14,802 nt of DNA from Syntrophaceae bacterium UBA5744 (GCA_002419215.1 DIFQ01000121.1:1-14802); one strand, 5' to 3'; positions 7,158 through 14,297 are shown, numbered from the stretch's first letter. Notes: generated by a model from the sequence alone, not told the origin. Numbers and translations: made by a program.

Positions 7158-7904
7158 ATGTACCCTCGGTTACACATCGGCTCGCTGGAGATCGGCAGCT
7201 ACCTCCTGTGCGGCGTCGCGGCCCTCGCCGTGTCGGTGTGCCTGGTGCGGCACGAGCTCAGCCGGAATCGTTACCCGCGACACCTGTGGATTGTCCTGGC
7301 AGGAGTCGGGATCCCGGCGGGGCTGCTGGGCAGCAAGGTCTACGATGTGATCGAAAAGTGGAATCTGTTCGTACTGAGCCCCTACGAGCTTTTTTTCAGG
7401 ATGCCCGGCCAGGGTTGGTACGGAGCGTTCGTCTTCGGGAGCGCCGCAATCGCCCTGGCGCTGAGGGCGATGAAACTTCCCGTGCTGAGGACCTTTGACC
7501 TCGCCGCGCCCGCCATTGCCCTCGGTCACGCGCTGGGCCGGCTGGGATGCTTCCTGTCGGGGTGCTGCCACGGGATCCCCTCGACGGCGCCCTGGGCCCT
7601 GTCGTTCCCCCGTGGCCAATACCCGCCGGAGGTGCCCGTTCACCCGACGCAGCTGTATGAAATGCTTGCCTACCTGGGCATCTCGGCCCTGCTGTGGCGA
7701 CTGCGCGATCGGGAGACGGCCGACGGGGTGCGGTTCGGTTATTATCTCGTCCTCTCCGGTTTCGCCCGATTCGCGATCGAGTTCTACCGGTTGAACCCCA
7801 GGGCAGCGGCCCATTTGACGGCTCCGCAATGGATTGCAATGGCCTGCATTTCCCTTGGTTTCTTTATGCTGATGAACAGGAGAAGAGCACGCATCGTGCG
7901 CTGA
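7158..7904 (+). CDS. Lgt-like (prolipoprotein diacylglyceryl transferase family) membrane protein, divergent
   Basis: A 248-residue polytopic membrane protein with about six or seven hydrophobic segments. Lgt family signatures are present: GHALGRLGCFLSGCCHG (the GRxGxF signature), VHPTQLYE, and the last-helix motif SGFARFAIEFYR, which keeps the Arg and Glu of the family. In E. coli Lgt a His (HGG, His103) and an Asn after the GRxG motif (Asn146) are important. Here the corresponding stretches read GWYGAF, with Tyr for His, and GRLGCF, with Cys for Asn. It may be a paralogue with altered chemistry or substrate rather than the housekeeping enzyme that lipidates lipobox cysteines. The start at 7158 is chosen because MYPRLHIG begins the family; no strong SD is visible, which suggests coupling to the upstream peptidase gene 67 bp away. 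Confidence 0.85.
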   Translation: MYPRLHIGSLEIGSYLLCGVAALAVSVCLVRHELSRNRYPRHLWIVLAGVGIPAGLLGSKVYDVIEKWNLFVLSPYELFFRMPGQGWYGAFVFGSAAIALALRAMKLPVLRTFDLAAPAIALGHALGRLGCFLSGCCHGIPSTAPWALSFPRGQYPPEVPVHPTQLYEMLAYLGISALLWRLRDRETADGVRFGYYLVLSGFARFAIEFYRLNPRAAAHLTAPQWIAMACISLGFFMLMNRRRARIVR

Positions 7905-7949
7905 GGGTCGGTCCTGATCCCGGACTCTATTCTGAAAAGGAGGTTTATG

Positions 7950-8465
7950 ATGAAGAACACGAAAATCGTCGCGGTGTTGCTTCTGTTGCTCGTCCTGGCG
8001 CCGTCCTGCGCGATCGAAGCGGCCGAAAACGGATCGTTCGGTGCCTATCTGGTGGGATACGTTGATTCGAACCCGGAGAACACGACCCTGTTCCAGATCA
8101 TCAATCCCACATCGAGAACCCTGTTCGTTCTCCTGGGCTACTTCGACCTGGCGGGGAACCCCCTGGGGTGCGATCGTGCAGAATTGTCTGCCAATGGGAT
8201 GCTGCAGAGGCCCGTATCGGCGGAGGGCAGGCCCGATGCCAAGCCGCCGGTGGCAAAAGCGAATGTCGTCAAAATCGTGTCACTCGACAGGGCGGGGGGC
8301 AGACCCGCCAAAGGGATCGTGGGTTTTCAGCGGCACTATGATCCGTCGAGATTCTGGGGCGGTCAAAGGGTTTCCGAGAGCAATCTGGCTGCGATACCCG
8401 AGGAGATCCTGCTGGAGAACGACAGAGCGGAATACAAGAAGATCATGGGAGTCTGTTACCCGTAG
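7950..8465 (+). CDS. Small exported protein of unknown function, possible atypical lipoprotein
   Basis: There are two adjacent ATGs, at 7947 and 7950. AAAAGGAGG ends 3 nt before the first and 6 nt before the second, so the second is preferred, giving 171 residues. The N-terminus is a signal sequence (MKNTKIVAVLLLLLVLAPSC) followed by AIEAAENG. Cys20 follows LAPS; the Pro at -2 departs from the usual lipobox, so either lipidation or signal peptidase I cleavage near EAA is possible. The mature part starts with beta-rich sequence (FGAYLVGYVDSNPENTTLFQ) and ends in MGVCYP. No known domain is recognised. It follows the Lgt-like gene by 45 bp, so the two are probably co-transcribed, and it is a candidate client of that protein. 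Confidence 0.72.
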   Translation: MKNTKIVAVLLLLLVLAPSCAIEAAENGSFGAYLVGYVDSNPENTTLFQIINPTSRTLFVLLGYFDLAGNPLGCDRAELSANGMLQRPVSAEGRPDAKPPVAKANVVKIVSLDRAGGRPAKGIVGFQRHYDPSRFWGGQRVSESNLAAIPEEILLENDRAEYKKIMGVCYP

Positions 8466-8634
8466 CGCGCTTTTTCAAGCATGAGGTAGCGCGTTCCGTC
8501 GCAGGTCGTGCAGTAGAAAACGACGTTCACGCGGCAGAGGGTCTCAGCATCGATACGCTCCCGGGATGCCCGTGGAGTGTGCCTGCAGATGTCTCCGCGT
8601 GCGCCATTGCCGGGGCCCCGGCATCACGGCATCC
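8456..8634 (-). pseudogene. Possible remnant of a small CxxC protein (minus strand)
   Basis: On the minus strand an open frame without a convincing start runs from about 8631 to a TAA at 8456-8458. Its end reads NVVFYCTTCDGTRYLMLEK followed by ARYG, with a CxxC pair and protein-like composition. The only in-frame start is a GTG at 8530 without an SD, and an in-frame TGA lies upstream at about 8632-8634. It overlaps the end of the preceding plus-strand gene by about 10 bp. It may be the 3' end of a broken gene or chance; I know no firm family. Confidence 0.25.
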
Positions 8635-8677
8635 GGAAGCGTAATCGCAGCTGCGATCGACAGAAAGGAGAACCCCT

Positions 8678-10714
8678 ATGGCATCCATTACCATCAACGG
8701 GATCACGATCGATCCCAAGGCGCAGAAACCGATGATCCGCGCTCTGGGCTTGCACAGCCGCGATGCGGCCCAGTCGAATTTCATCCTCATCCAGACAAAA
8801 AAACCCATGGATAAGCTGCAGCGGGACGAGCTGGCAGGCAAAGGAGTCAAAATCCTGGAGTATGTCCCGGACAGCACCTATCTTTGCCACTATCCGCCGA
8901 CCGACCTGGCGCCCCTGCGCGCCCTGCCCTATGTCGAATGGGTGAACGTCTATCTCCAGGGCTTCAAGATAGCCCCATCGCTGCAAGGGAAGGCCCCTGG
9001 CAGAGCCCCCGCCGAATTGACCACCCTCGCGGCCAGGGTCGAGCCTCGCGTTGACAGCATGCCCAGGCATGTAGACGTGGTATTCCATGCAAATGTCGAT
9101 TTCAAAAAGATCCGCAACAAGGTGGCGGAAGCCGCCGGGATGGACCCGGCGGACCTGAAGCCCGCCGGCAACAAGGTGCGGATCAGGGTGACGGCTCAGA
9201 AGCTGTCCAAGTTGGCCCAGATCGATGAAGTCCGGCACATCGAGGAGGTGCGAACGGCACAGTTGCACAACGACATCGCCAGGCGGATCCTGCGCGTGGA
9301 GACCGGCAGGCCGCCGACGGCGCTTTTCGAGGGGGAGGGGCAAGTTGTCGCGATTTGCGACACGGGTTTCGACAAGGGCGCCACGAACAATGTCCACCCG
9401 GCTTTCACAGGCCGGGTCCTGAAGCTGTATGCGCTGGGGCGTGCCAATCGCGCCAATGATCCGGACGGACACGGCACGCACGTGGCCGGTTCGGTGCTCG
9501 CGGATGGCGACTCCACGGCCCTCGGCCACAAAGTGCGGGGCACGGCGCCGAAGGCAAAGCTGATCCTTCAGTCGGTCCTCGACAGCCAGAACGGCCTGGG
9601 GGGAATCCCGGATGATCTGGGCGATCTGTTGCTGCCGCCCTATCGGGATGACAAGGCGAGAATCCACTCCAATTCCTGGGGTTACATGACCGGGGATGGT
9701 TCCTACAACTCGAGTTGCAGGGAACTGGACGATTTCATCTGGAAGCACCGGGATTTCGTCATCTGCTTCTCCGCCGGGAATGAGGGCAGCGACACCGATG
9801 CCAACGGGCGGGTCAACGATCGCTCGGTCACCCCGCCCGGGACGGCAAAGAACTGCATCACGGTGGGCGCCTCGGAGAATCTGCGCCCGGCTGTCAACGA
9901 AACCTACGGGGGCTGGTGGCCTCAGGACTTTCCCGCGAACCCCATCAAGTCGGACAAGATGGCCGACGACGAGGACGGGATGGTGGCCTTCAGCAGTCGC
10001 GGACCCACTGCAGACGGACGGATCAAGCCCGATGTGGTGGCGCCGGGCACCTTCATCCTTTCCACCCGTTCCCGGGACACTGCGGACCAGGGATGGGCGT
10101 CGAGCAGCGATCCGCTCTATTTCTTCATGGGCGGCACAAGCATGGCCACGCCTCTCGTGGCAGGCTGTGTGGCCCTGGTCCGCGAGTTCCTGATCAAAAA
10201 GAAGGGGATTCAGAACCCGAGCGCCGCCCTGGTGAAGGCTCTGCTGATCAACGGAGCCGAAAATCTCAACGGCCAGTATATCCCCACGGAGTCGGGCCGC
10301 GTTCCCAACCATTCCGAGGGATTCGGGCGGGTCGATATGGCGGCCACCGTGGGTCCCTTCAGCCAGGGTGTGGAACTGATCCTCAAGGATGAAGACACCG
10401 CGCTGGATGCAGGCGAAGAGGAGAAGGTTACATTCCCCGTGACGAGGGCCGGCACGGACCTGAAGATCACCCTCGTGTGGACCGATCCGCCCGGCGAAGC
10501 GCTGCAGAACGATCTGGACCTCATTGTCCGCGCCGCCAACGGGCGCGAGCGGCACGGGAACATGACGGCGACGTCCCGGAGGTTCGACCGGGTCAATAAT
10601 GTCGAGCAGTTGGTCTGGAACAACCTGCCGCTCGGCAACGTGGATGTGATCGTGCGCGCCTGGCGGATCACGCAGTGGCCGCAGAGTTATGCCGTGGTGG
10701 CTCGGTTGAAGTGA
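8678..10714 (+). CDS. Subtilisin-like serine peptidase (S8) with C-terminal beta domain, no signal peptide
   Basis: A 678-residue subtilase with complete catalytic machinery: Asp228 (VAICDTGFD), His265 (GHGTHVAGS), oxyanion Asn368 (SAGNEGS) and Ser488 (GGTSMATPLVAG). Residues 1-200 precede the catalytic domain and look like a propeptide or extra N-domain (LIQTKKPMDKLQRDELAGKG, then YVEWVNVY). Residues about 560-678 form a beta-sandwich of the type found after KP-43-like subtilases (KITLVWTDPPGEALQNDLDL, LVWNNLPLGNVDVIVRAW). The N-terminus MASITINGITIDPKAQ is not a signal peptide, so it either works inside the cell or is exported by another route. SD AAAGGAG lies 7 nt before the ATG. It is the last gene of the plus-strand run that starts at the papain gene. 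Confidence 0.94.
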   Translation: MASITINGITIDPKAQKPMIRALGLHSRDAAQSNFILIQTKKPMDKLQRDELAGKGVKILEYVPDSTYLCHYPPTDLAPLRALPYVEWVNVYLQGFKIAPSLQGKAPGRAPAELTTLAARVEPRVDSMPRHVDVVFHANVDFKKIRNKVAEAAGMDPADLKPAGNKVRIRVTAQKLSKLAQIDEVRHIEEVRTAQLHNDIARRILRVETGRPPTALFEGEGQVVAICDTGFDKGATNNVHPAFTGRVLKLYALGRANRANDPDGHGTHVAGSVLADGDSTALGHKVRGTAPKAKLILQSVLDSQNGLGGIPDDLGDLLLPPYRDDKARIHSNSWGYMTGDGSYNSSCRELDDFIWKHRDFVICFSAGNEGSDTDANGRVNDRSVTPPGTAKNCITVGASENLRPAVNETYGGWWPQDFPANPIKSDKMADDEDGMVAFSSRGPTADGRIKPDVVAPGTFILSTRSRDTADQGWASSSDPLYFFMGGTSMATPLVAGCVALVREFLIKKKGIQNPSAALVKALLINGAENLNGQYIPTESGRVPNHSEGFGRVDMAATVGPFSQGVELILKDEDTALDAGEEEKVTFPVTRAGTDLKITLVWTDPPGEALQNDLDLIVRAANGRERHGNMTATSRRFDRVNNVEQLVWNNLPLGNVDVIVRAWRITQWPQSYAVVARLK

Positions 10715-11053
10715 CTTTGCGGAGTGACAGACTCCGATACGATGATCAGACAGCCACGTATTGGAGGCGATCCAGATTACTCATTATCACAGGCTGCATG
10801 GAATAAGAAAACAGCCGTTCATTGCCTGTTGAAGAGTGCCCGATAATCGAATTTACCGAAGCAGAAAAGATGCGCCATTGACTGCCGCTGAGGTCCTTGA
10901 GAAGGCAAAGGAGGCGGGCTGCCGACGAGAAGAAGGCCGAGCCCGCAAAGAAGCGGAAAATCAAAGTTCAGTTCTTGCCAGTTGCATCAGGGCAGGATCA
11001 TTTCCGACCCTGCCCTGATGCTTGCTCGCCATCCGATTTCAATCTTCGCCGAC
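10715..11053. other. 339-bp convergent gap without a clear gene
   Basis: The gap lies between two convergent genes. A few short frames are open; one contains DEKKAEPAKKRKIKVQF, but it has no start signal or known domain and I do not call it. The only definite structure is the hairpin at 10984-11021. Confidence 0.5.
10984..11021. terminator. Perfect 13-bp hairpin between convergent genes, possible bidirectional terminator
   Basis: GCATCAGGGCAGG pairs perfectly with CCTGCCCTGATGC around the 12-nt loop atcatttccgac. It lies between the subtilase stop and the stop of the minus-strand exported protein. No long T tract follows on either strand, so it may terminate weakly, stabilise 3' ends or be a REP-type repeat. 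Confidence 0.45.
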
Positions 11054-11839
11054 TCACGGCCTCACTGGAGGCGGTGGGGCGGCGAAGCCGTAGTCGTCCC
11101 AGAGCCGGTTGTGGGGTCGTCCATAGGTCGTGCCGCAGTGGATGATCCTCTTGCTGCACAAGGTCGCACGCCACTCGTATTTGATCAGGATGGACTCGAC
11201 AGATCTGGCTTCGGGATCGAAGCTGACCTGGCGCGAGGGGGAGTACTCTTCCCTGCCATAGCCTGTGCCGGCACTCTGCGATGCCTCGCCACGTGCTGAG
11301 GCTTTTGCCTCGGCATCGGCCTGCGGGCGTGCCCCGGGGGCCGTGGTGGAAAGATCGGCCGGCCGCTTGTATCGCTGGACCTCGGGATAGACCGCGAGGG
11401 CGATGACACCCATGGCGGACGTATCGCCGAAGGCCGCGGCATAGGAATCGGGCGCATCGGTGAAGAAGAACCGGTTGACCTTATCCTGTGCCGTTCGCCA
11501 GCCCGAATACTCGTAGACGGCATAGGGCTCGAGGATGTACATCCTCTCGTTGTTTTTCAGCCACGACTTCTGCCCCGAGATGATGTTGCGGCCGTCAACG
11601 GCAACCACCACGCCAACCCTGCGATTGAGGTTGTTCCGGACCACGATACGGTAGTGGTCCCCCCTGACGGCCTCGGCATAGACCTTCTTGAGGCCATGGG
11701 CGCTTCTGTGGGGGTAGAAGGGAAGCGAGTGCCCGTTGTCCGTGACGATGCTGACGTCCACGGCGCTGCCCACGGAAGCACCGGCAGCGCAAGGGAGCCC
11801 GATCCAGAGAGCTGCGAGCAACACGATCAAGATTTTCAT
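11054..11839 (-). CDS. Exported protein of unknown function
   Basis: A 261-residue protein starting at the ATG at 11839, chosen because AGGAGG lies 5 nt upstream and a signal peptide (MKILIVLLAALWIGLPCAAG) begins there; the frame is open further upstream through a repeat. About residues 24-150 form a beta-rich domain with HGLKKVYAEAVRGDHYRIVV, NRRVGVVVAVDGRNIISGQK and YVLEPYAVYEYSGW-like features (actual start of the last: YILEPYAVYEYSGW), ending near VIALAVYPE. A low-complexity Ala/Gly/Ser linker follows (about 160-195), then a tail with two cysteines (TLCSKRIIHC) and a proline-rich end (APPPPVRP). The layout suggests a periplasmic or surface protein. I do not recognise the family and no function can be assigned. 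It is transcribed towards the protease run. Confidence 0.75.
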   Translation of the reverse strand: MKILIVLLAALWIGLPCAAGASVGSAVDVSIVTDNGHSLPFYPHRSAHGLKKVYAEAVRGDHYRIVVRNNLNRRVGVVVAVDGRNIISGQKSWLKNNERMYILEPYAVYEYSGWRTAQDKVNRFFFTDAPDSYAAAFGDTSAMGVIALAVYPEVQRYKRPADLSTTAPGARPQADAEAKASARGEASQSAGTGYGREEYSPSRQVSFDPEARSVESILIKYEWRATLCSKRIIHCGTTYGRPHNRLWDDYGFAAPPPPVRP

Positions 11840-12295
11840 GACTTCCTCCTGCCGAAACGGATCGGCGTTTTTGTGTCTCTGCCTCATTAGACAGGGGAAG
11901 GCAGGAAAAAGTTCCCGGTGAACCGCAGTAATTAGTTCAATAATGAGAGCGGTTATTTGTTTACACATGACTGAGGTCATCCCCACCGAGTCATTCCCGC
12001 GAAGGCGGGAATCCATGCGGCAGATGGATTCCGGATCAAGTCCGGAATGACAATTTACATGGCAGAATGGCAACTATTTAGAGACCCCATGAATAAGTAA
12101 CTGGTTGACCAGGAAAGAGAATTGCAGACAGAAGAAATGGGGGAACGGTCGCATCCTCTTTTGGAGCAGTCGCCCCCTCTTTTTGTATGCGAAAAATCAT
12201 ACTTTCGGCGTATTGCTTTCAGCGGCCGGGACCGGCATTATACCAGGCGAGGAAGGAATGGAGGAGACAAACCCGATCTGGGGCAGGAGGATGGT
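11840..12295. other. 456-bp divergent gap with repeat and possible leader
   Basis: The gap separates the divergent starts at 11839 and 12296 and must hold both promoters, none of which I can place firmly. It contains the REP-like palindrome at 11991-12050. Nearer the right gene, GGGGG at 12139-12143 can pair with CCCCC at 12173-12177 just before TCTTTTTG, a weak terminator- or attenuator-like arrangement. Next to it is a small inverted repeat GTATG/CATAC around cgaaaaat (12186-12203). Confidence 0.4.
11991..12050. repeat. REP/MITE-like compound palindrome
   Basis: The ends are inverted (TCATTCC ... GGAATGA). Inside are two hairpins, ATTCCCGC gaag GCGGGAAT (11993-12012) and ATTCCGGA tcaag TCCGGAAT (12028-12048), joined by AATCCAT/ATGGATT. 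This is the familiar dispersed intergenic repeat seen in many proteobacterial genomes. Confidence 0.8.
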
Positions 12296-12478
12296 ATGCC
12301 GATCCAGGATCTGTTTGCCTCCCGGGCAAAACACGAAACGCTGCAGGAAGAAAAGGCCATTGTCAGGGCCGTGATCCGCTATTTCGAGAAGGCGGCGCCC
12401 TACAGCCATGCCTCCGGGGCCGACATGGAGTCTTCCATCGTCAAAGCCCTTCACCGGTATTTCCAGGGTAGCAAGTAA
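12296..12478 (+). CDS. 60-residue conserved-looking small protein
   Basis: The ATG at 12296 has GGAGG 5 nt upstream; the frame is open further 5' but without a better start. The protein (MPIQDLFASRAKHETLQEEK...) is mostly helical, with one predicted long helix EEKAIVRAVIRYFEKAAPYS and a second near the end (MESSIVKALHRYFQGSK). It has no signal or membrane segment. The next gene starts 14 nt after its stop, so the two are almost certainly one operon. The function is unknown; a small partner of the GGDEF-like protein is an inference from linkage only. Confidence 0.6.
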   Translation: MPIQDLFASRAKHETLQEEKAIVRAVIRYFEKAAPYSHASGADMESSIVKALHRYFQGSK

Positions 12479-12491
12479 AGGCGCTTCCCCG

Positions 12492-13070
12492 ATGCGGCAA
12501 GACCGGATGCAGTCCAACAAGAAGGACATCGACGGGGGCGGCGTCGATTTCCATGGCGAGGCGCACTTCCTCAAGATGCTGGACCTCGAGTTCAAGCGCG
12601 CCCGACGCTCCAGACAGCCCTTCATTCTCGTTCTCATCCACATGAATTCCGGCCCGCCCGACGGGGCGGGTGTATTGCAGAGAGCCTTTTCCTCGGGCTT
12701 CCGCGAAACGGATTTCCGGGGCTGGTACAGGCGGGATTCCGTCGCCGGCATCGTCTTCACGGACCTCTGTTCCGTCGGAGACGACACGAGGGCGATCCTG
12801 TTCGGCAAGCTGATGGAAGCCCTGGCCTCCCGGATCGAGCCGGATGATCTGCGGAAGATCTACATCACCTTCCACACCTACCCCTCATCCCGCGAAGATG
12901 CCGTCCCCTGCGGCCGCTTCGACCTGGCCCGTTACCCGGCACCGGCTCATCGGATTGCCGGTACGCAATTCCTTCCCAGGATGAAAAAGCTGATGAAGGC
13001 CACGGGCCCGATCTCTGCACTCCTGAAGTTCCTGCCGATTTTCTTCAGCTACCCCCCACCGAAGAGCTGA
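12492..13070 (+). CDS. Degenerate GGDEF-like protein (catalytically dead nucleotidyl-cyclase fold)
   Basis: 192 residues from the ATG at 12492; an ATG at 12507 is an alternative, and no strong SD is seen for either. The region FLKMLDLEFKRARRSRQPFI (about 24-43) followed by LVLIHMN matches the start of GGDEF domains. GFRETDFRGWYRRDSVAGIVF (about 77-97) sits where the active loop should be, with RDSVAG in place of GGDEF, so no cyclase activity is expected. The rest follows the fold to about residue 155. The C-terminus (MKKLMKATGPISALLKFLPIF) is basic then hydrophobic, resembling the start of a membrane sugar transferase that stops early. Such domains may serve as sensors or scaffolds in polysaccharide loci. 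Assignment is by pattern, moderately sure. Confidence 0.6.
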   Translation: MRQDRMQSNKKDIDGGGVDFHGEAHFLKMLDLEFKRARRSRQPFILVLIHMNSGPPDGAGVLQRAFSSGFRETDFRGWYRRDSVAGIVFTDLCSVGDDTRAILFGKLMEALASRIEPDDLRKIYITFHTYPSSREDAVPCGRFDLARYPAPAHRIAGTQFLPRMKKLMKATGPISALLKFLPIFFSYPPPKS

Positions 13071-13371
13071 TTATCCCGGTTCAGCGAAGTGGGATCGGTT
13101 GACCCTCTCCCGCCCTGTCCGCCTTCATCGGTGAATTCTGTTTATGCGGTTCATCAAAGAGTCCGCGCGGTGAATCCGGACATGAGGTGTACTGTCCCAA
13201 ATTGGCTCTCATATGGAAATCGTATTCGTTACAGGGACATCAGCCGCAGGCATGCCGGAATGGAACAGCTCGCGGAAAAGGCAAGCTCAACGTAACTACT
13301 CGTAATAATTATTTTATTTAAATGGCACGCTTGATGCCATTGTATGCGGTCAAACAGACGAGGGAAATGCC
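13071..13371. other. Intergenic region before the MshEN-like gene
   Basis: No gene of confidence is found. It ends in an AT-rich tract (about 13302-13321) directly upstream of the -24/-12 promoter at 13323-13338. Confidence 0.45.
13323..13338 (+). promoter_or_regulatory. Sigma-54 (-24/-12) promoter candidate
   Basis: TGGCACGCTTGATGCC matches the RpoN consensus TGGCACG-N4-TTGC closely. GG (13324-13325) and GC (13336-13337) have exactly 10 nt between them; only the first T of TTGC differs (ATGC). It is preceded by an AT-rich stretch and lies 34 nt before the ATG at 13372, so the transcript would start near 13349. Confidence 0.65.
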
Positions 13372-13677
13372 ATGAACCAGAAATTATCCATCGCTTACAT
13401 TTCCGATCTTGTTCCGCTGACAAGAAATCTATCCTCTTCGGACAAAGTGAACGTCATCGGTGAGAAATACTGCAATGCCCATAACATGGTCGTGCTGGAA
13501 GATTCGGCGGATCAGATTACGATCGCACTTGCGAAGGACAGCCTCATGTGCCTGGACGAAGTGCGGAAGGTCCTGCCCAGGGAGAAAAATATCAACGCAA
13601 AAATCGTGGAGAAAGAAGAGATCCTGAGGCTCTTCAGAAAAATTTACGACCTCTTCGACGTGAACCACTGCCGGTGA
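13372..13677 (+). CDS. Stand-alone GspE/MshE N-terminal-like domain protein
   Basis: A 101-residue soluble protein. Residues about 22-97 follow the pattern of the N-terminal domain of type II secretion/type IV pilus ATPases (T2SSE-N/MshEN): VIGEKYCNAHNMVVLEDSAD, QITIALAKDSLMCLDEVRKV and a final helix EKEEILRLFRKIYDLFD. In full MshEN domains this fold can bind c-di-GMP through RLGxxL-type motifs; those are not evident here, so ligand binding is uncertain. No ATPase domain follows, so it cannot drive secretion by itself and may act as a small regulator or interaction module. SD-like GAGGG precedes the ATG. Its promoter looks sigma-54 dependent, which would place it under an enhancer-binding protein not present in this window. 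Confidence 0.6.
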   Translation: MNQKLSIAYISDLVPLTRNLSSSDKVNVIGEKYCNAHNMVVLEDSADQITIALAKDSLMCLDEVRKVLPREKNINAKIVEKEEILRLFRKIYDLFDVNHCR

Positions 13678-13791
13678 CGGACGTCGATGCGGGAGGGTAC
13701 CCAGGGCTCCCTTACCTGTTCATCACGACAACCCGATGCGATCAAAACGAGAAAGCGGTTCAAATAATCTTTTTCATCAGGGAGAACGCAA

Positions 13792-14220
13792 ATGGTAATC
13801 GCCAGGGATGCATTCATCACGGAGTTGGAGAAAAACGACGACTTCAGGAGACGGCACGCGGAGAGGCAACGGATGAAAAGGGAAAAAGAAGAGTCAGCCA
13901 GAAGGTTCGTGGAGCAGTACAATCGCATTATCGAAGAGGCCGCGAAGGAAACGGAAGCGGTCATCGACAAGAAGCTCAAGGAAAAGGGTTTGCAGAGCGG
14001 GGACATCGATGAGCTGAAGTTCCAGGTCATCTATGAAATGCCCTCGAAATACAGCGCACTGGCAAATCATCCGGACAGAAGAGAGACCGGGCGGACCTCC
14101 AGTTACGTCAAGGTGATGAAGGATGTCGCCGCCTTGTTGATCCCGAGATACGTCACGCAGGGATGGAATCTGTCATACCGGCACATCAAGGGAGGGATCT
14201 TCATCTTCAGCGTAGAATGA
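13792..14220 (+). CDS. Coiled-coil protein of unknown function
   Basis: A 142-residue soluble protein. Residues 5-70 are a charged helix or coiled coil (ELEKNDDFRRRHAERQRMKR, then EEAAKETEAVIDKKLKEKGL). A compact C-terminal part follows, with FQVIYEMPSKYSALANHP, DVAALLIPRYVTQGWNLSYR and a final strand IFIFSVE. GGGAG lies about 8 nt upstream of the ATG. It follows the MshEN-like gene by 114 bp and could share its transcript. It ends just before a strong terminator. I do not recognise the family. Confidence 0.7.
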   Translation: MVIARDAFITELEKNDDFRRRHAERQRMKREKEESARRFVEQYNRIIEEAAKETEAVIDKKLKEKGLQSGDIDELKFQVIYEMPSKYSALANHPDRRETGRTSSYVKVMKDVAALLIPRYVTQGWNLSYRHIKGGIFIFSVE

Positions 14221-14226
14221 CCGTAT

Positions 14227-14244
14227 GCGCCCGCCGGAGGGCGC
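14227..14244 (+). repeat. Short GC hairpin after the coiled-coil gene
   Basis: GCGCCC pairs with GGGCGC around gccgga, 7 bp after the stop codon. No T tract follows; it may help 3'-end stability ahead of the true terminator. Confidence 0.4.
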
Positions 14245-14260
14245 GCCAGTCTTATAAAAA

Positions 14261-14297
14261 GGGTTGCGGCTGACAGGCCGCAGCCCCTTTCTTCTTT
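14261..14297 (+). terminator. Rho-independent terminator
   Basis: GGGTTGCGGC pairs with GCCGCAGCCC (one G-U pair) around the loop tgacag, followed by CTTTCTTCTTT. It lies 40 bp downstream of the coiled-coil gene and ends the preceding plus-strand transcript. Confidence 0.8.

Noticed and set aside
8624..10555. A 643-codon open frame on the minus strand
   Set aside because: It is the antisense shadow of the subtilase gene, whose catalytic motifs are all intact on the plus strand; the GC-rich codon pattern keeps the opposite frame open.
12139..12203. Possible riboswitch or attenuator before the small-protein gene
   Set aside because: Only a 5-bp G/C stem next to a T run was found; no known riboswitch core, including c-di-GMP classes, could be matched.
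13213..13305. Short frame starting MEIVFVTGTSAAG, like a P-loop start
   Set aside because: It is only 30 codons long, lacks the Lys-Ser/Thr of a P-loop and has no SD; probably chance.
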